Part shown: piece by piece, positions 10,127 through 20,742 of the stretch
Position numbering within the stretch: position 1 is the stretch's first letter
Layout of the letters: the number at the start of each line of letters is the position of its first letter
Assembly (NCBI GenBank): GCA_037042185.1
Contig: JAXQJY010000031.1
Span: forward strand, 2,170,001 to 2,234,000
Length of the DNA: 64,000 nucleotides
Reading direction: 5' to 3'
DNA from: Sordariomycetes sp. S80-01Y
Lineage: Eukaryota > Ascomycota > Sordariomycetes
The notes under the pieces: model-generated
Database searches by the model: none
Seen by the model: only the letters and a program-made list of their open reading frames with translations
What the model was told of the DNA's origin: nothing
Made by a program: the position numbers and the translations under genes

Positions 10127-10301
10127 GACATACGATATTTTACGTGAAAGACACCATTTGTGATCGACATGGATATGTAGAAGAACCCCTTCGCAAGATA
10201 TTCCAGCAAAGACACATTTCTTATGGAGCTTTTCAGATGCGAATGAGTCCAGTCCAGCCACTCCTTACCAAGTTTCATACATACCCCAGAGCTTCTACGC
10301 C

Positions 10302-11204
10302 TTATTCATCATCCGGTAGCCCGGCACAAGCTCGAATCTGCCCAATACGAGCAACACCTCCAGCAATGTCATCCAAGCTGTAATCCTCCGGTTCTGTGTC
10401 ACTCGGTAGATATCTCGCAACATGGCCAGGCCCGTCTGGATTCAATAAGAAAAGGTCACATCCCCAAATGTGCTGCAGTTTAGTCAGTAATCGTCATAGT
10501 TTGCGAGTGCTAGGGGATGGGAGAGAACTTACGTGTGCGTCTGTCCCACAAGGCGGAATGATGCTAATCTCACCACTATCCCTGAGTCTGCTCACAGTGG
10601 TCACCCGGCCTAAAGGGTCGAGGTCTTGGAGCTTCTCCCCGTGCTCCAGATAATACTGATGGAAGGCCATCACCTCGCCACATTTCCGTCCGTTCTTATG
10701 ATCAGGTTTGTCGGGGTTGATATTGAAGTCTTGCCAGATAGCCTGGCAAAGTTCCAGCTGGTCTTTGACAGGGCTGTTGACCACCTCGTTGATAAAAGCG
10801 ACGGAACCTTTCTGGGAGCTAGAGAGGAAGATCTCCCTTTGCAGAGCTAGAATGGTAATTACGCCAGGTTGCATTGTTGGGCGGCCGAGCTTCTTGTTCA
10901 TCCGAGGCTCGTATTTCATGATGTTGACCTCCATCTCTTTGAAGGCATCTTCTGCCATTTTGCGCAGCTGGCCGTCGGTGATGGCGGTGACCTCTTCGTT
11001 GAATGTAAGATGGCTTGAAAACACCCATTGATGACCGCCTTCCCAGTCTTTATCGTTCCTGGTGGCGAGCTCATAGTCGAGACGGATTTCAAGAGGACCG
11101 TCTGGTTCGTGTTCTTCGTCGAAGTTGGCGGCATTCAGTACTTGGCAGAAGAAAACCAAGAGTACGACAAGTGCAATATAGGGATACTGGCGGGATGAGG
11201 CCAT
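10302..11204 (-). CDS. Secreted protein of unknown function
   Basis: Two exons (11204-10533, 10472-10302) give 280 residues, joined in phase 0 with consensus gtaagt and ctgcag sites. Residues 1-25 form a strong signal peptide (YIALVVLLVFFCQVLNA). The mature part is hydrophilic, with conserved-looking blocks LEIRLDYELATRND, HHQ-less QWVFSSHLTFNEEV, and a C-terminal part with four Cys, two in exon 1 (CGEV, PPCGTD) and two in exon 2 (WGCDLF, RACAG). I do not recognise the family. The intron join restores a sensible Cys-containing C-terminus, which supports the model. It sits beside other secreted-protein genes in the accessory half of the window. Confidence 0.7.
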
Positions 11205-12007
11205 GGCTGTGGAAGAAAAGAATAAGCTCTCTCGAGCATCGACGTGTGGTTTGAGTCCCGACTGATGAGCTTAGAGGAAATGCACTAGATTGCAAGCGCG
11301 AAGAGGTCCCCTGGTGACCCTGTTACTAGAAAACTCGAGAAAAGGTCTCAAGACAATACATCACATCCGCCGAGGTACCACCATATTCCAACATATTACT
11401 GCAACAGCGCAATATGGTATGTCTAGCCAAGACCGGCAGTCTCGCGTGAGCTGCAGACAGGGGTGGCCGGCTAAGGCACAGTATCCCGTGCCGTATCGCT
11501 ACATACGACTGCCCCTGACAATTTTTAGCGGAGCCAGAAAAATGTATTTCTACATGGGGTTTACGATATCGGTCCGCGTTGATTGTGGGCTTACTCCGCT
11601 CCGAAGTTGGCATTGACGCTCTAAACACGGCCCCCAATCTATCTATAGACCAGTTTACAACTGCTGGGGCACATACTGTTACTACGGCATGGATTACCGC
11701 CACGATCATTCCTTTCTAAAGGGTCCGCAAGGATGCATTGCCCGCTTAAGGGTCCATCGATGGCACAGCATCATTTCGCCAAGTGGGTGTCTGGGCTAGA
11801 GCTGGTCACGATCCCCCATGTTCGGCAATGGCCCCGTCGGAATCGCATATGTTAACAAAATGCCCCATTTAGAATGATTGGAAGTTTTCGGAAGCCGTAC
11901 CAAACTGCATGATGTCTTCCAGAGTTCTCCCAGGAATGCTATGATTTCCCTCCAGTTCTATACACTCTTTTGGCGCTCAACCTGACCGACTGCTGCCACT
12001 TCCAAAC
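11205..12007. other. Intergenic, AT-richer
   Basis: Divergent promoter region between the secreted orphan and the double-SGNH gene. Several homopolymer-poor AT stretches are seen; no ORF has support. Confidence 0.5.
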
Positions 12008-15000
12008 ATGAAGAAATTATTGAGATATGTTGGGGCCGTGGCAAAGCTTACCAGCCTCGTCAGGGCCTCGGAGCACCTGGCTTCTATGCCTCTTGATGGA
12101 ATCTTCCAAAGAGACATCAACGACTTTGACGCAGAAGACCTTTCTTTCATCAAGAAACTTGCAGCTGTAGGAGACTCCTACTCGGCAGGTATTGGCGCCG
12201 GCTCGCCGCTTGAGAGGAATTATCATGGTAAGCAAAGAGCTTGTGTAGATGACATTGAGAGCGTAGGTAGCTGACAAAAGTTCCAGAGTGGAATTGCCGA
12301 AGATACGATCATTCGTACCCGTGGCTCATCCACCAAGACCCAAGGCTTGGCGACAAAGAGGATAGGAAATTCCAATTTGAATCCTGCTCTGGCGCTTTAT
12401 CGCAAGATGTCATCGACAAGCAAATACCCGAGCTGGACTTCGACCAGCAGATTATATTGCTTTCAGCTGGTAAACCCAAGCCCCTCATACCTCTAGGAGA
12501 CATGACTTACCCGTGCTAGGCGGAAATGATGTTGAGCTGACCAACATCCTCAACCAGTGCATCTACCAATGGGCTGCCTTCAATCCTGATCAAGTTGCAG
12601 TCGGAAAGCTCGCACAGCTGAAAGAAGAACCATGGGCTGAACATATTGACTTCGCCAAGTTCGGTCGAGGGTGTGAAGGCCAGATCGGCATTTCTCTAGA
12701 ACTCATTGAAAGCCCTTGGTTTGGCGAGCAAATTGACAGGACCATTGAAGCAGCTAAGAAGAAGCTGGCTTCCGAGTAAGTCGCTACACGGAGACTGGCC
12801 CTTGTTTGATAAAATCTCACAATCTACAGTGGCATAATCTACTACACTGGATACGCCAAATTCTTCAGCGACACACTTGAGACCAATTGTGGCGAGGTAA
12901 CATGGCAGACATGGATCGTGGTAGGAGCTTAAATCTCTCGCTGCATTTTCAAAAATTGACATTTTTCTAGAAAGCATACAATGGATTTCAGGAGCCTGAG
13001 TACCTTGGCTATAATCGCCGTTTGGAGCTTAATGGACTTGTGGACCAAGTGAACAGGAAAATCGTGAGTTGGACTCAGAACTACAACTCGATACACCGTT
13101 CCTAACAAAGCCTAGGCAGAAGCTGTGGAAAGGGCGGGGCCCCAAGTCACCTTCATTGACTATGATCCGCTGGTAGGGAGATACCATGGACGTTTCTGCG
13201 AGGAGGGTGTGGATGAGACGACCAAAGAATCCAATCACAGGTATGAATTCCTTTGAACCTGTATGCTTTTGTGCGCTCACAGAGATTGGAAAGACCCCAG
13301 TTGATGTTCTGGAAGCTCGACGCGCTCGATCCCCTAGGCTCAAACCCCTGGAAACGAAGCGTAGAGCCGCACATGAATGCGACTTTCGGCGGTGACCAGA
13401 ATATGTTTGCCCGTGTCGTCGAGTACTTGGAGCCAGGGATAGAGCTGGTCCATGAAGACAAGGTCGAAGATGGTGGCGAGACGGAGTCGCAAGCCTTGAA
13501 GTCGCATTTCTCGACTACCGAGCTTGCGGCAGCTGACTTCATTGAGTGGCCCAATCTGCTGCCAGACGGGTAAGCTAAATAATTTGTGAAGCATATCACA
13601 TGTTGTTAATCCCTGCTAATCGATCTTTAGCTACGGCAGAGTCTTCCACCCACAGATTCTGCTACATCAACTCATTGCGAACCGGGTGCTTTTCGATGTG
13701 ATGAACAGGCGCATAGAAGAGCAGGATCTCAGTGAGCTCCCGGAGGTCTTGGAGCCCATCGACAGCTGCTCTATCCCGAACCCTGGGTCTCAAGTTCTGA
13801 GATACAAGGAGACTGAGAAGGGGAAAGAAATCGCTGGTGGTACGAAGCTGCGGATTCTACCGGTAGGTGATTCCATCACCGTCGGATTCCCGAGCGATGG
13901 TGACGGCGATGGGTATCGAAGGCAGCTCAGGGACAGTCTGTCCGGTGAGATCCTTCTATGGTATAGTTCATCTGTGCTGTTTCAACTGACGAAGATCAGA
14001 CAATGAGGTTGTTTATGCCGGTACGGAATCAAAGGGAAGTATGGATGGCGGATACTTTGTAAGTTTAAAGATGCTGATGCGGCTCTCTCTGGTGGCGCCA
14101 GCGCTGACATTCTCCAGGCGGCCTGGTCTGGCAAGACCATCCAGTACATTTCGGATAATGTTGACGAGTCTCTTGACCACCGTCCGAATATCATCCTTCT
14201 GGCTGCTGGTACCAACGACATGAACACGAATGAGAATATTGCTACGGAGGGCAACGACCCCAAGAAAGCTTCCGAGCGTCTTGGGAAGCTTATCGACAAG
14301 ATGCTTGATGAGTGTCCTGATGCTACTATTCTTGTTGCCATGATTATCAATACTTGCAACGACGACCAGTCACCACGCACGAAAGAATTCCAGAAGCTCA
14401 TCCCCGATCTCGCCAAAAGTCGCAAAGACGACGGGAAACATGTCCTTGCCGTGGATTTCACCACTTTCTCGACTAGCGACCTACGAGACTGCATTCATCC
14501 CACAAAGGACGGATACAAGATCATGGGGGACTATTGGTACAGCTTCATCAGTCAGATCCCGGAAGGCTGGATTAAGAACCCCGTTGGCTCCGATCCTGAC
14601 CACGATGACCAGGGCGGCGACAAGAACGGTGGCATTGACAAGAACATCCCCGCTCCAGACTGGGGTAAAAGTCCTGTACAAGAATCGTCCAAGGAGACGA
14701 TTGCGGGCGCAGTCGACTGGGCAACTGGCGGCGAAGAGCTGAGCGCGACATGCCCAGACAATCCCAAATGGCGCAGCGCTGGAAAGATAGCCCTGGGTGG
14801 GATCGGCAGCAACGGAGACTGGCAGTATGAGAAGAATTGGATCGATGAAGGAGAAATTGCCTCGGGCCTCGGGTGGGGGAACAAGTACGTCAGGCTTCAT
14901 GATATGAATGGCGACGGCAAAGCAGGTAAGTTTCAATGCTCGGGTGCTCCCTCTAAACTTACCAATCTGAAGACTACGTTTGGGTACATCCCGAGACAGG

Positions 15001-17224
15001 GGAAATTCGATGTTGGCTCAACAACATGCCCGAGCCGTGGTCGCCCGCTGGCAACAATGACAGCATCATTGGGAGTGGTGTGACCCGAGCAGAGAGAATA
15101 TATCTAGCTGTAAGCTTCCATTCGAGAAATTGTCAAATTTGAACCAGCTGACCGGGCATCAGGATATGAATGGTGACGGTGTAAGTTGATTGGCGGTCCT
15201 CTCCAGCCACCCCATGCTAAACTTTGCTAGCTTGACGACTACCTCGTGGTCGACGAGAACGACGGGTCTGTCAAGGTTTGGTGGAATTTTGGACCTGACG
15301 ACAGCTGGGTCAACGGGTGGAAGTTCATTGAGGGGGGCGAAATCGCTTCGGGGGTGCCGCATGCCAACCTCAAGACCTTGCGCTTCCCTGACATCAACGG
15401 TGACGGCAGAGCGGACTATGTCTACATCGGTGAAGGGGGATCTCTGAAACATCACATGAACACCGGATCCCCAGGTGGGCGAGACGTGCTTTTCCATGCC
15501 ATGGGCGGAATCGCTACGGGTGCTGTCCGGGATATCTCGAAGCTGGTCTTCACCGACATCAACGGCGATGGGCGAGACGGTATGTCCCGCTCCGAAAGAT
15601 TCGATTGTTCGATGCTAATAATTCTCAGACTACATGATTTGGGACGATGATGGCGGCCTCACAGGATTCCTCAACCAGCAGACCAACAGGGAGGGAGTAC
15701 CCCTATACATTGATCAGGGCCCCGCAAAGACGATCGCAGATGGCATTCATAAGGATCCAAGCGAGATTCGTCTCGCGGATATGGACGGTGACGGCGATGA
15801 CGATTACATCTACATTGGAGACAACGGCTCCCTTCGCGTCTGGTACAACCGCGGCAGCACAGATGACTCTTTGCGCATTCATGGCATCCATTTCGCCGAT
15901 GTTGACGGTGATGGATTGGATGACTACGTTTGGCTTGATCCCAAGTCCGGCGCCCCAATCGTATTGTAAGTTGTTATCGGCGATATGCTCAAGCAGATGT
16001 TCTGACGATGCTTTCAGCATTAACAAAGGAGTTGACGACGCGGACGTTCTTGGCTGGAAGTGGAGTGCGTTGAACGGCGGCAAGGCGATTGCTTCTGGTG
16101 CGGCACCGGCGTCTCAAGTCGTTTGGGGAGACATTGATGGGTCAGCTACTCTTGATGACACCGATTGGGCGAGGCTGACATGGTTTTTAGGGATGGATAC
16201 GATGACTACCTTGACTTGAATCCGGAGACTGGAGCACTCAAAGCTTATCTGAACGAAGGTGAGGACGAAGGTTTTGAGGAATATGGTTGGAGATTCAAAC
16301 CAATCGGTGAAATCGCTTCTGGCCTGGGCCCCGGTCACAGAGTTAGGATTGCGGATATCGATGGCGACGGGGTAAGCACACTTCCTGTGGACAGGAGCGA
16401 CATTTTTCTTCTAAGGACACCTGAAGGAATTACACTGACCTAAGGCCTAACAGCAAGACGACTACATTTACCTTAAAGATAATGGGGGAACCACCATCTA
16501 TCGTAACATCTACAGTGACGACAACGACGGAAACAAGTACGAACCCATGTCTGACGCAGACGCTTCTGGCATCGGGCAGTCTCCTGACGAGATCGACTTG
16601 ATTGACATCAATGGTGATGGCAAAGCAGACTACGTTTGGACTCGCAAACTCGACGGTCGTGTCAAGGTTTGGTACAACGAGTATCCGAAGAAGCCCACTT
16701 GGCGCGAAGGAGGCGAAATTGCGGAGGGCGTCGGCACTTCAGGCGCAAACATCAAATACGCGACTCTCACATCAAGCGGCCGAGCCGATTACGTCGCCAT
16801 CGATCCAAAGGAGGGTTCGATCGCGGCGTGGCTGAACGGCTGTGACAACCCGCAGGTCAACCTGGATACACCGGACACGTCGAAGAACGAGAAGAAGTGC
16901 TACAACTCGGGACAGAAGTCAAGCTACGGCAAGATCGAAGCCGCTGCGCAGTCTTTCTGCAACAACATCAGGGACGACCCCGCGGGACCAGTCTTCTCGA
17001 ACTTCTACAAGGAGGCCAAGAAGCAACCGCCCGGTAGCTATCACTTTGCCGTGGCGTTTGAGGTGTTTGAGGGCTGCAAATGGGAGTTTTCCATGGATGA
17101 GTGTCTGCGGTACTTTCACGTGCCGATTGACAGCTGTGACTGCTCCAAAAAAGGGGACAAGCAGGGGGGCACGGTGCGGAATAACTGTGTGTACGCGCGG
17201 ATTGATCCTAACTACGGGTCTTGA
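12008..17224 (+). CDS. Large double SGNH-hydrolase protein with FG-GAP/VCBS repeats
   Basis: Seventeen exons: 12008-12227, 12287-12469, 12520-12775, 12830-12920, 12971-13063, 13116-13240, 13285-13569, 13631-13944, 14000-14058, 14118-14925, 14973-15109, 15163-15180, 15231-15579, 15629-15965, 16018-16140, 16191-16371, 16454-17224; 1449 residues. First SGNH domain: GDSYSAG (55-61), RRYDHSYPWL, GGND (135-138), YGRVFHP; this is the SEST-like GDSL type. Second SGNH domain: GDSITVG (about 496), GTND (about 573), DCIHP (about 665); this is the XynB-like type. From about 803 to 1300 there are nine D-x-(D/N)-G-D-G calcium loops plus one degenerate copy. The tail (1322-1449) is Cys-rich. The N-terminus is only weakly signal-peptide-like. 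A secreted or surface ester hydrolase on a beta-propeller-like scaffold is inferred. Exon 7 needs the second AG of a tandem acAGAG acceptor to keep frame. Confidence 0.88.
15163..15180 (+). other. 18-nt microexon encoding one calcium loop
   Basis: The exon reads D-M-N-G-D-G exactly and is flanked by introns 15110-15162 and 15181-15230, both GT-AG and both phase 0. Without it the following LDDYLVVD would lack its calcium loop, which every neighbouring repeat has. This is strong internal evidence that the exon is real. Confidence 0.8.
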
Positions 17225-17723
17225 GGTGTATGAAAACTGAAGCTCAACTCACTCAATAACAAATACCTTGCATTTCTACATGCTGTTGTTTTACCCCAAG
17301 GAAAGTCGCTGCCTCGTTGAAGCGCGAGTTTCCTTCAAGCTGCCAGCAAGTGCATCATGGCGAAGTCCTTCACCAAAAGAAGGATGTGCTTATGCCACAA
17401 AAGTTAGGTGTATGTGATCTACTTCGGAGAGGCATGCTCCCCTACGTGTCTATATTCGCTTACAGGAGCTTGCAAAGTTCAATCGTTTGGGCTTGTCAGT
17501 TATTTGAGCAATTCTCATTCCTGCTTGAGAATCCGTGCAAACAACATATCCTATACCACGTATAAAAGTGTTGAGAACTTCGTCTTTAAGACCCTCTACC
17601 TCGTCTCTAACCTTACAGCGACTGTCGGACTCCTGCTCCGCATATCTCAACATTACGTGCACTAAGATCCCACTACCATTACACTGAAGCCTTCACCTGA
17701 TCTTCGAATCTCACGGAAGGATA
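17225..17723. other. Intergenic at the left edge of the accessory stretch
   Basis: No gene seen. A TATAAAAG at 17561-17568 lies 156 bp before the next small ORF. Confidence 0.5.
17561..17568 (+). promoter_or_regulatory. TATA box upstream of the first gag-like ORF
   Basis: TATAAAAG followed by a pyrimidine-rich stretch, 156 bp upstream of the ATG at 17724. The second gag-like ORF has a TATAAATA at a similar distance. Confidence 0.35.
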
Positions 17724-18065
17724 ATGTGCGGCAGAGCTATCTGCATCTCGGACGCTCGCGTCATCGGTCTGTTTTGTCCGGGACTGAGGCGGTTTGGTGC
17801 CGACCACCTGTCATCTGACCCAGACTTCATCGTTACCTCCGATGCAACCATGGTGTTCTCAGAAAGAGAAGGTTTCATCCTTAGGCTTAAGGCTGTCTCG
17901 CCAGAGATACATGATCTTATTCCACCCCTCATCCCGGTGATGTTAATTGGAGAAGCGGCGGTATGGTGGAATGGATTATCACCTAATGATCGTCATCGAG
18001 TCGTTTCTTCACGCGACCTAGACTACTTCTATGAGCTACTTAGGCTCAACCATAACTGGGAGTAA
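17724..18065 (+). mobile_element. Gag-like small ORF, copy 1 (Ty3/Gypsy-type capsid relic or domesticated gene)
   Basis: 113 residues. Shared with the 19015 ORF are the order IG-x-F-x-PG, VTS-x-x-TM, F-I-x-R, IPPL-x-P-x-x-LIG-x-AA-x-WW. The pattern of a short N-terminal block, then a helix bundle ending in G-x-A-x-WW, resembles the N-terminal capsid part of Ty3/Gypsy-like Gag proteins that are common as isolated genes in Pezizomycotina. No protease, reverse transcriptase, integrase or long terminal repeat is seen nearby, so this is a gag-only fossil or a domesticated host gene. Age looks old, because the two copies differ at most positions. The family link is from pattern recall and is moderate. 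Confidence 0.5.
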
Positions 18066-19014
18066 GCGGAGTCGAGACAATTTTGTTCCGGGGGGGTCTA
18101 ATCGATGACTTCGGGCTTTGATGCCGCCCCAAAAGGCTATGCTACCTGTGTCAATTGTTTCAGGCTAGTCTGTGGCATTTCCCAGAGGTAGGGACGTTCA
18201 TATCATTGGACTGTCTCAGAGCAATGGCGCTTAGGATTCCGTGGAGGGGGATATTAGGTCTCTCGGTATCAAGGATGCGTCAGATTATTTTCACAGAAGT
18301 AGATGACATCAGGTGCCCTGATCCTGATGTTGAGCAACTTCGGAGCAAACGTTCCTATCACACCCGTCTGCACCATGGGGTGGTTTCGTATCAAATCAAC
18401 AGGGCCATGTCAATTTACTGAAGAATTCTAACGCTGTTGCAACCAAGAACGAGTCAGTCAGATCGACCTCTGATGGCAGCCTCCCAGCACAACCTGTTTG
18501 CTCAAGTGGACGTCCTGCGCTTGATTGTGAGCTTACTCCTAGCCCACTCGCCCTGAGCTCTCGCTAGCGATAGCTTGTGACAAGCCCATCCCTTCGACGC
18601 TTCATGCCCCACTGTGTTCAACGACGATGTTTGGCCTTTGGCCTGGTCATCGCTGTTTGCCACGGCTTTACTGGACTGACCCAGAAATATCTCCTTTCCC
18701 TACATATTAGGCTGTTGTTTGAATGATTCACTGTGAGAATTTGAGCCAAATCTTGAAGGTTTCTAATTCCCGTCACTGTGTTTGGTTCAGGGTTCATATT
18801 TGCTTGAAGCAACAACTGTAACGCCGTCACACCGAGATTCACTTCCTTCTTTTTGCGCCAGGACTTTGACGCCGCTATAAATATCTAACATTTTACATGA
18901 CTGTTATTTTTCATTCAGTTTCCATACATCCTCAGACATCTGTGATCATCACACTGACCCTCAACCTGCCCATTTCCAAGCTTTCAGCATTCTTATTTTC
19001 ATTACATTTCCACT
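18066..19014. other. Spacer between the two gag-like ORFs
   Basis: Visibly AT-richer than the flanking genes. No LTR-like direct repeat and no coding match is seen. TATAAATA lies at 18876-18883. Confidence 0.5.
18876..18883 (+). promoter_or_regulatory. TATA box upstream of the second gag-like ORF
   Basis: TATAAATA 132 bp upstream of the ATG at 19015, followed by a T/C-rich leader. Confidence 0.35.
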
Positions 19015-19371
19015 ATGGTCGTCATCCCCAGCCATACGCCAAAGGACATTGGCTACTTTGACCCAGGCGCACGGAACCCAGAATGCCCTGTTCTCCGCCG
19101 CGGAAGAGGTTACTTCGTCACCTCCAATGGCACCATGATCTACACCGACGTCAAGGCATTCATCGCCCGCATCGAAGGGCTGAGCACCTATCTGGAGGAG
19201 TACATCCCGCCGCTGCTTCCTTTTCTTCTCATAGGCGATGCGGCAGAATGGTGGTCCAGCGGAGAGGTCTCGATCGACGACCTTCAGAAGGTCAAAATGG
19301 CCACGTATGTTGCGCATTTCTGCAAGCTGCTTCTCGCGAAGTGGGGAAAAGAGGGTGACAAGACCGCTTAG
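19015..19371 (+). mobile_element. Gag-like small ORF, copy 2
   Basis: 118 residues, clearly related to the ORF at 17724 on the same strand about 950 bp away. Blocks are KDIGYFDPGAR, GYFVTSNGTMIYTDVKAFIARIEGL, EEYIPPLLPFLLIGDAAEWW. The D-V-x-x-F-I-x-R and G-x-A-x-EWW elements are the best link to fungal gag-like genes. It has good coding character, with G/C-favoured third positions, which argues for recent constraint or recent origin. Domesticated gene versus fossil cannot be decided from one genome. Confidence 0.55.
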
Positions 19372-19393
19372 ATCACTGAGGACAACTGTGGCC

Positions 19394-19573
19394 TTACTTG
19401 AGATCTCGCCCACTTCCAGGGATCCAAATAGCTCCACCGGATGTTGCAGTAGTTCCGCCAATTGTTTCGCATTGCTCAACGAGAAGTACGTCGGGTTCCA
19501 AAGATGTTGCAGCTGCCGCCAGTCCAGCAGCGCCGCTACCTATGATAAGAATATCGCAACTCTCCTCAGCCAT
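19394..19573 (-). pseudogene. 5' fragment of an FAD_binding_2 dehydrogenase
   Basis: About 59 residues from MAEESCDILIIGSGAAGLAAA (Rossmann GxGxxG, FAD ADP-binding) through LLVEQCETIGGTTATSGGAIWIPG. The GGTTATSGGAIWIPG block is the signature of 3-ketosteroid-dehydrogenase/fumarate-reductase-like flavoproteins, which are normally about 550 residues. Here the frame ends at a stop soon after this block, and the rest of the gene is absent; the DNA beyond it is the opposite-strand gag-like ORF. This host gene is therefore truncated at its 3' side. The well-kept N-terminus suggests a fairly recent loss. No intron that could rejoin further coding sequence was found. Confidence 0.6.
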
Positions 19574-19645
19574 CTTTTCTAATTTTGAGATGTGCACGGC
19601 CAAAGTTGCTAGGTTATAGAATGCCGGAATTCGGTTGCGCTTCAT

Positions 19646-20223
19646 TTGTTGTCAAGTGTGTATATTGAGCCTTCGTACTCAGAAGACTCCGAGGCGAAGA
19701 CAGCAGTCACACCACAGTGAGATAGCGAGAAAGGTTGTAGTTGATCTCAATATAAGTGTAAAAATCTAATAAGCCTATCATGCTTCCAGAAGACTGATCC
19801 CGGTTATATATCTACTTGATTTCTATGCGTCAAGGCGTGGGAGCTTCAGGATCTCCTCTTTCCAAGGAAGCATCACAAGAGCACTGTGGTTGATTCATCT
19901 CCACTTGTAGGCGGTGTGCATGCTCCCGGCCAACAATACGAAGACGGGGTGACTGATTTATTGTTGGTCGAGAACTTGCATGCATCGAGAGGACTAGTTT
20001 CGCCTTTGGGCCATAGTCGAGATGCTTTCCCGGCCAGTCAAGCTTCTAGGGCCTACACCAATCTGAAATCAAAGACTGAATATTCTTCTCACTAACCAGT
20101 AATCTGCCTATGCGCCTCGTTCTTCTAGCAAACTCGGAACAACACTTCCGAAGTCAGCTCCCCGACCTGTGCACGGTGCAAGCCCAATGCTTAGCCGTCC
20201 TCAAGCACGCCACTTGATCGCGC
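19646..20223. other. Intergenic
   Basis: No supported gene; AT-rich in the first half. Confidence 0.5.
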
Positions 20224-20742
20224 CTAACCGACAAAAGCACAGATCCTCCAAGCATCCGCGTATCCAAATCCACTGTCGGTGTACGGATCCTCACAGTGCA
20301 GCTCCGGCCCTCTATAGTACCCGTCCTGGTCATTGCCCGCCTCCACGCTGTCCGGCTCGCTGATGAAGTCGTCGGCGAACAGAGCCCCCTCCAGCTCGAA
20401 CTTCAACCAGAGCCCGTCACCCTCTAGCAGGTCCGAGTCCTTCTCCTCGTAGAAGATCGGCTCCGGCGTGCCACTACCCCCGTTCCAGGACTGCTCGTCG
20501 AGCTGCTCGCAGTCGGTATTGAAGGTGAAGTAGGCGCCGTTGTCGGTGAGGGTGGGCCCGCTGCCACCGATGGTGGCTGACTCTTTGTAGTAGAGGATTA
20601 ACGCGAATTTATCGTTATCGGGGAAGGAATGGTTCTGGCAGCGTTCTTTGGCGTCGTCTTGGAGGGCGCGCTTGTGGTGCGTGACGGGCTGGCTGAGGGC
20701 CATGGACGCGAGCACGAGCGTGGGAAGCGCTTTGAGTAGCAT
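20224..20742 (-). CDS. Small secreted protein of unknown function
   Basis: 172 residues from MLLKALPTLVLASMALS, a clear signal peptide, with a nearby dibasic HHKR that could be a Kex2-type processing site. An in-frame ATG 11 codons upstream (20775) is rejected because it would bury the signal peptide. The mature part is acidic (EEKDSDLLEGDG, EPDSVEAGNDQD) with four Cys (KERCQN, NTDCEQ, ELHCED, RICAFV), which may form two disulfides. I recognise no family. Size, secretion and the accessory location resemble a candidate effector, but this is inference. A TATATA element lies about 120 bp upstream. Confidence 0.65.
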   Translation of the reverse strand: MLLKALPTLVLASMALSQPVTHHKRALQDDAKERCQNHSFPDNDKFALILYYKESATIGGSGPTLTDNGAYFTFNTDCEQLDEQSWNGGSGTPEPIFYEEKDSDLLEGDGLWLKFELEGALFADDFISEPDSVEAGNDQDGYYRGPELHCEDPYTDSGFGYADAWRICAFVG

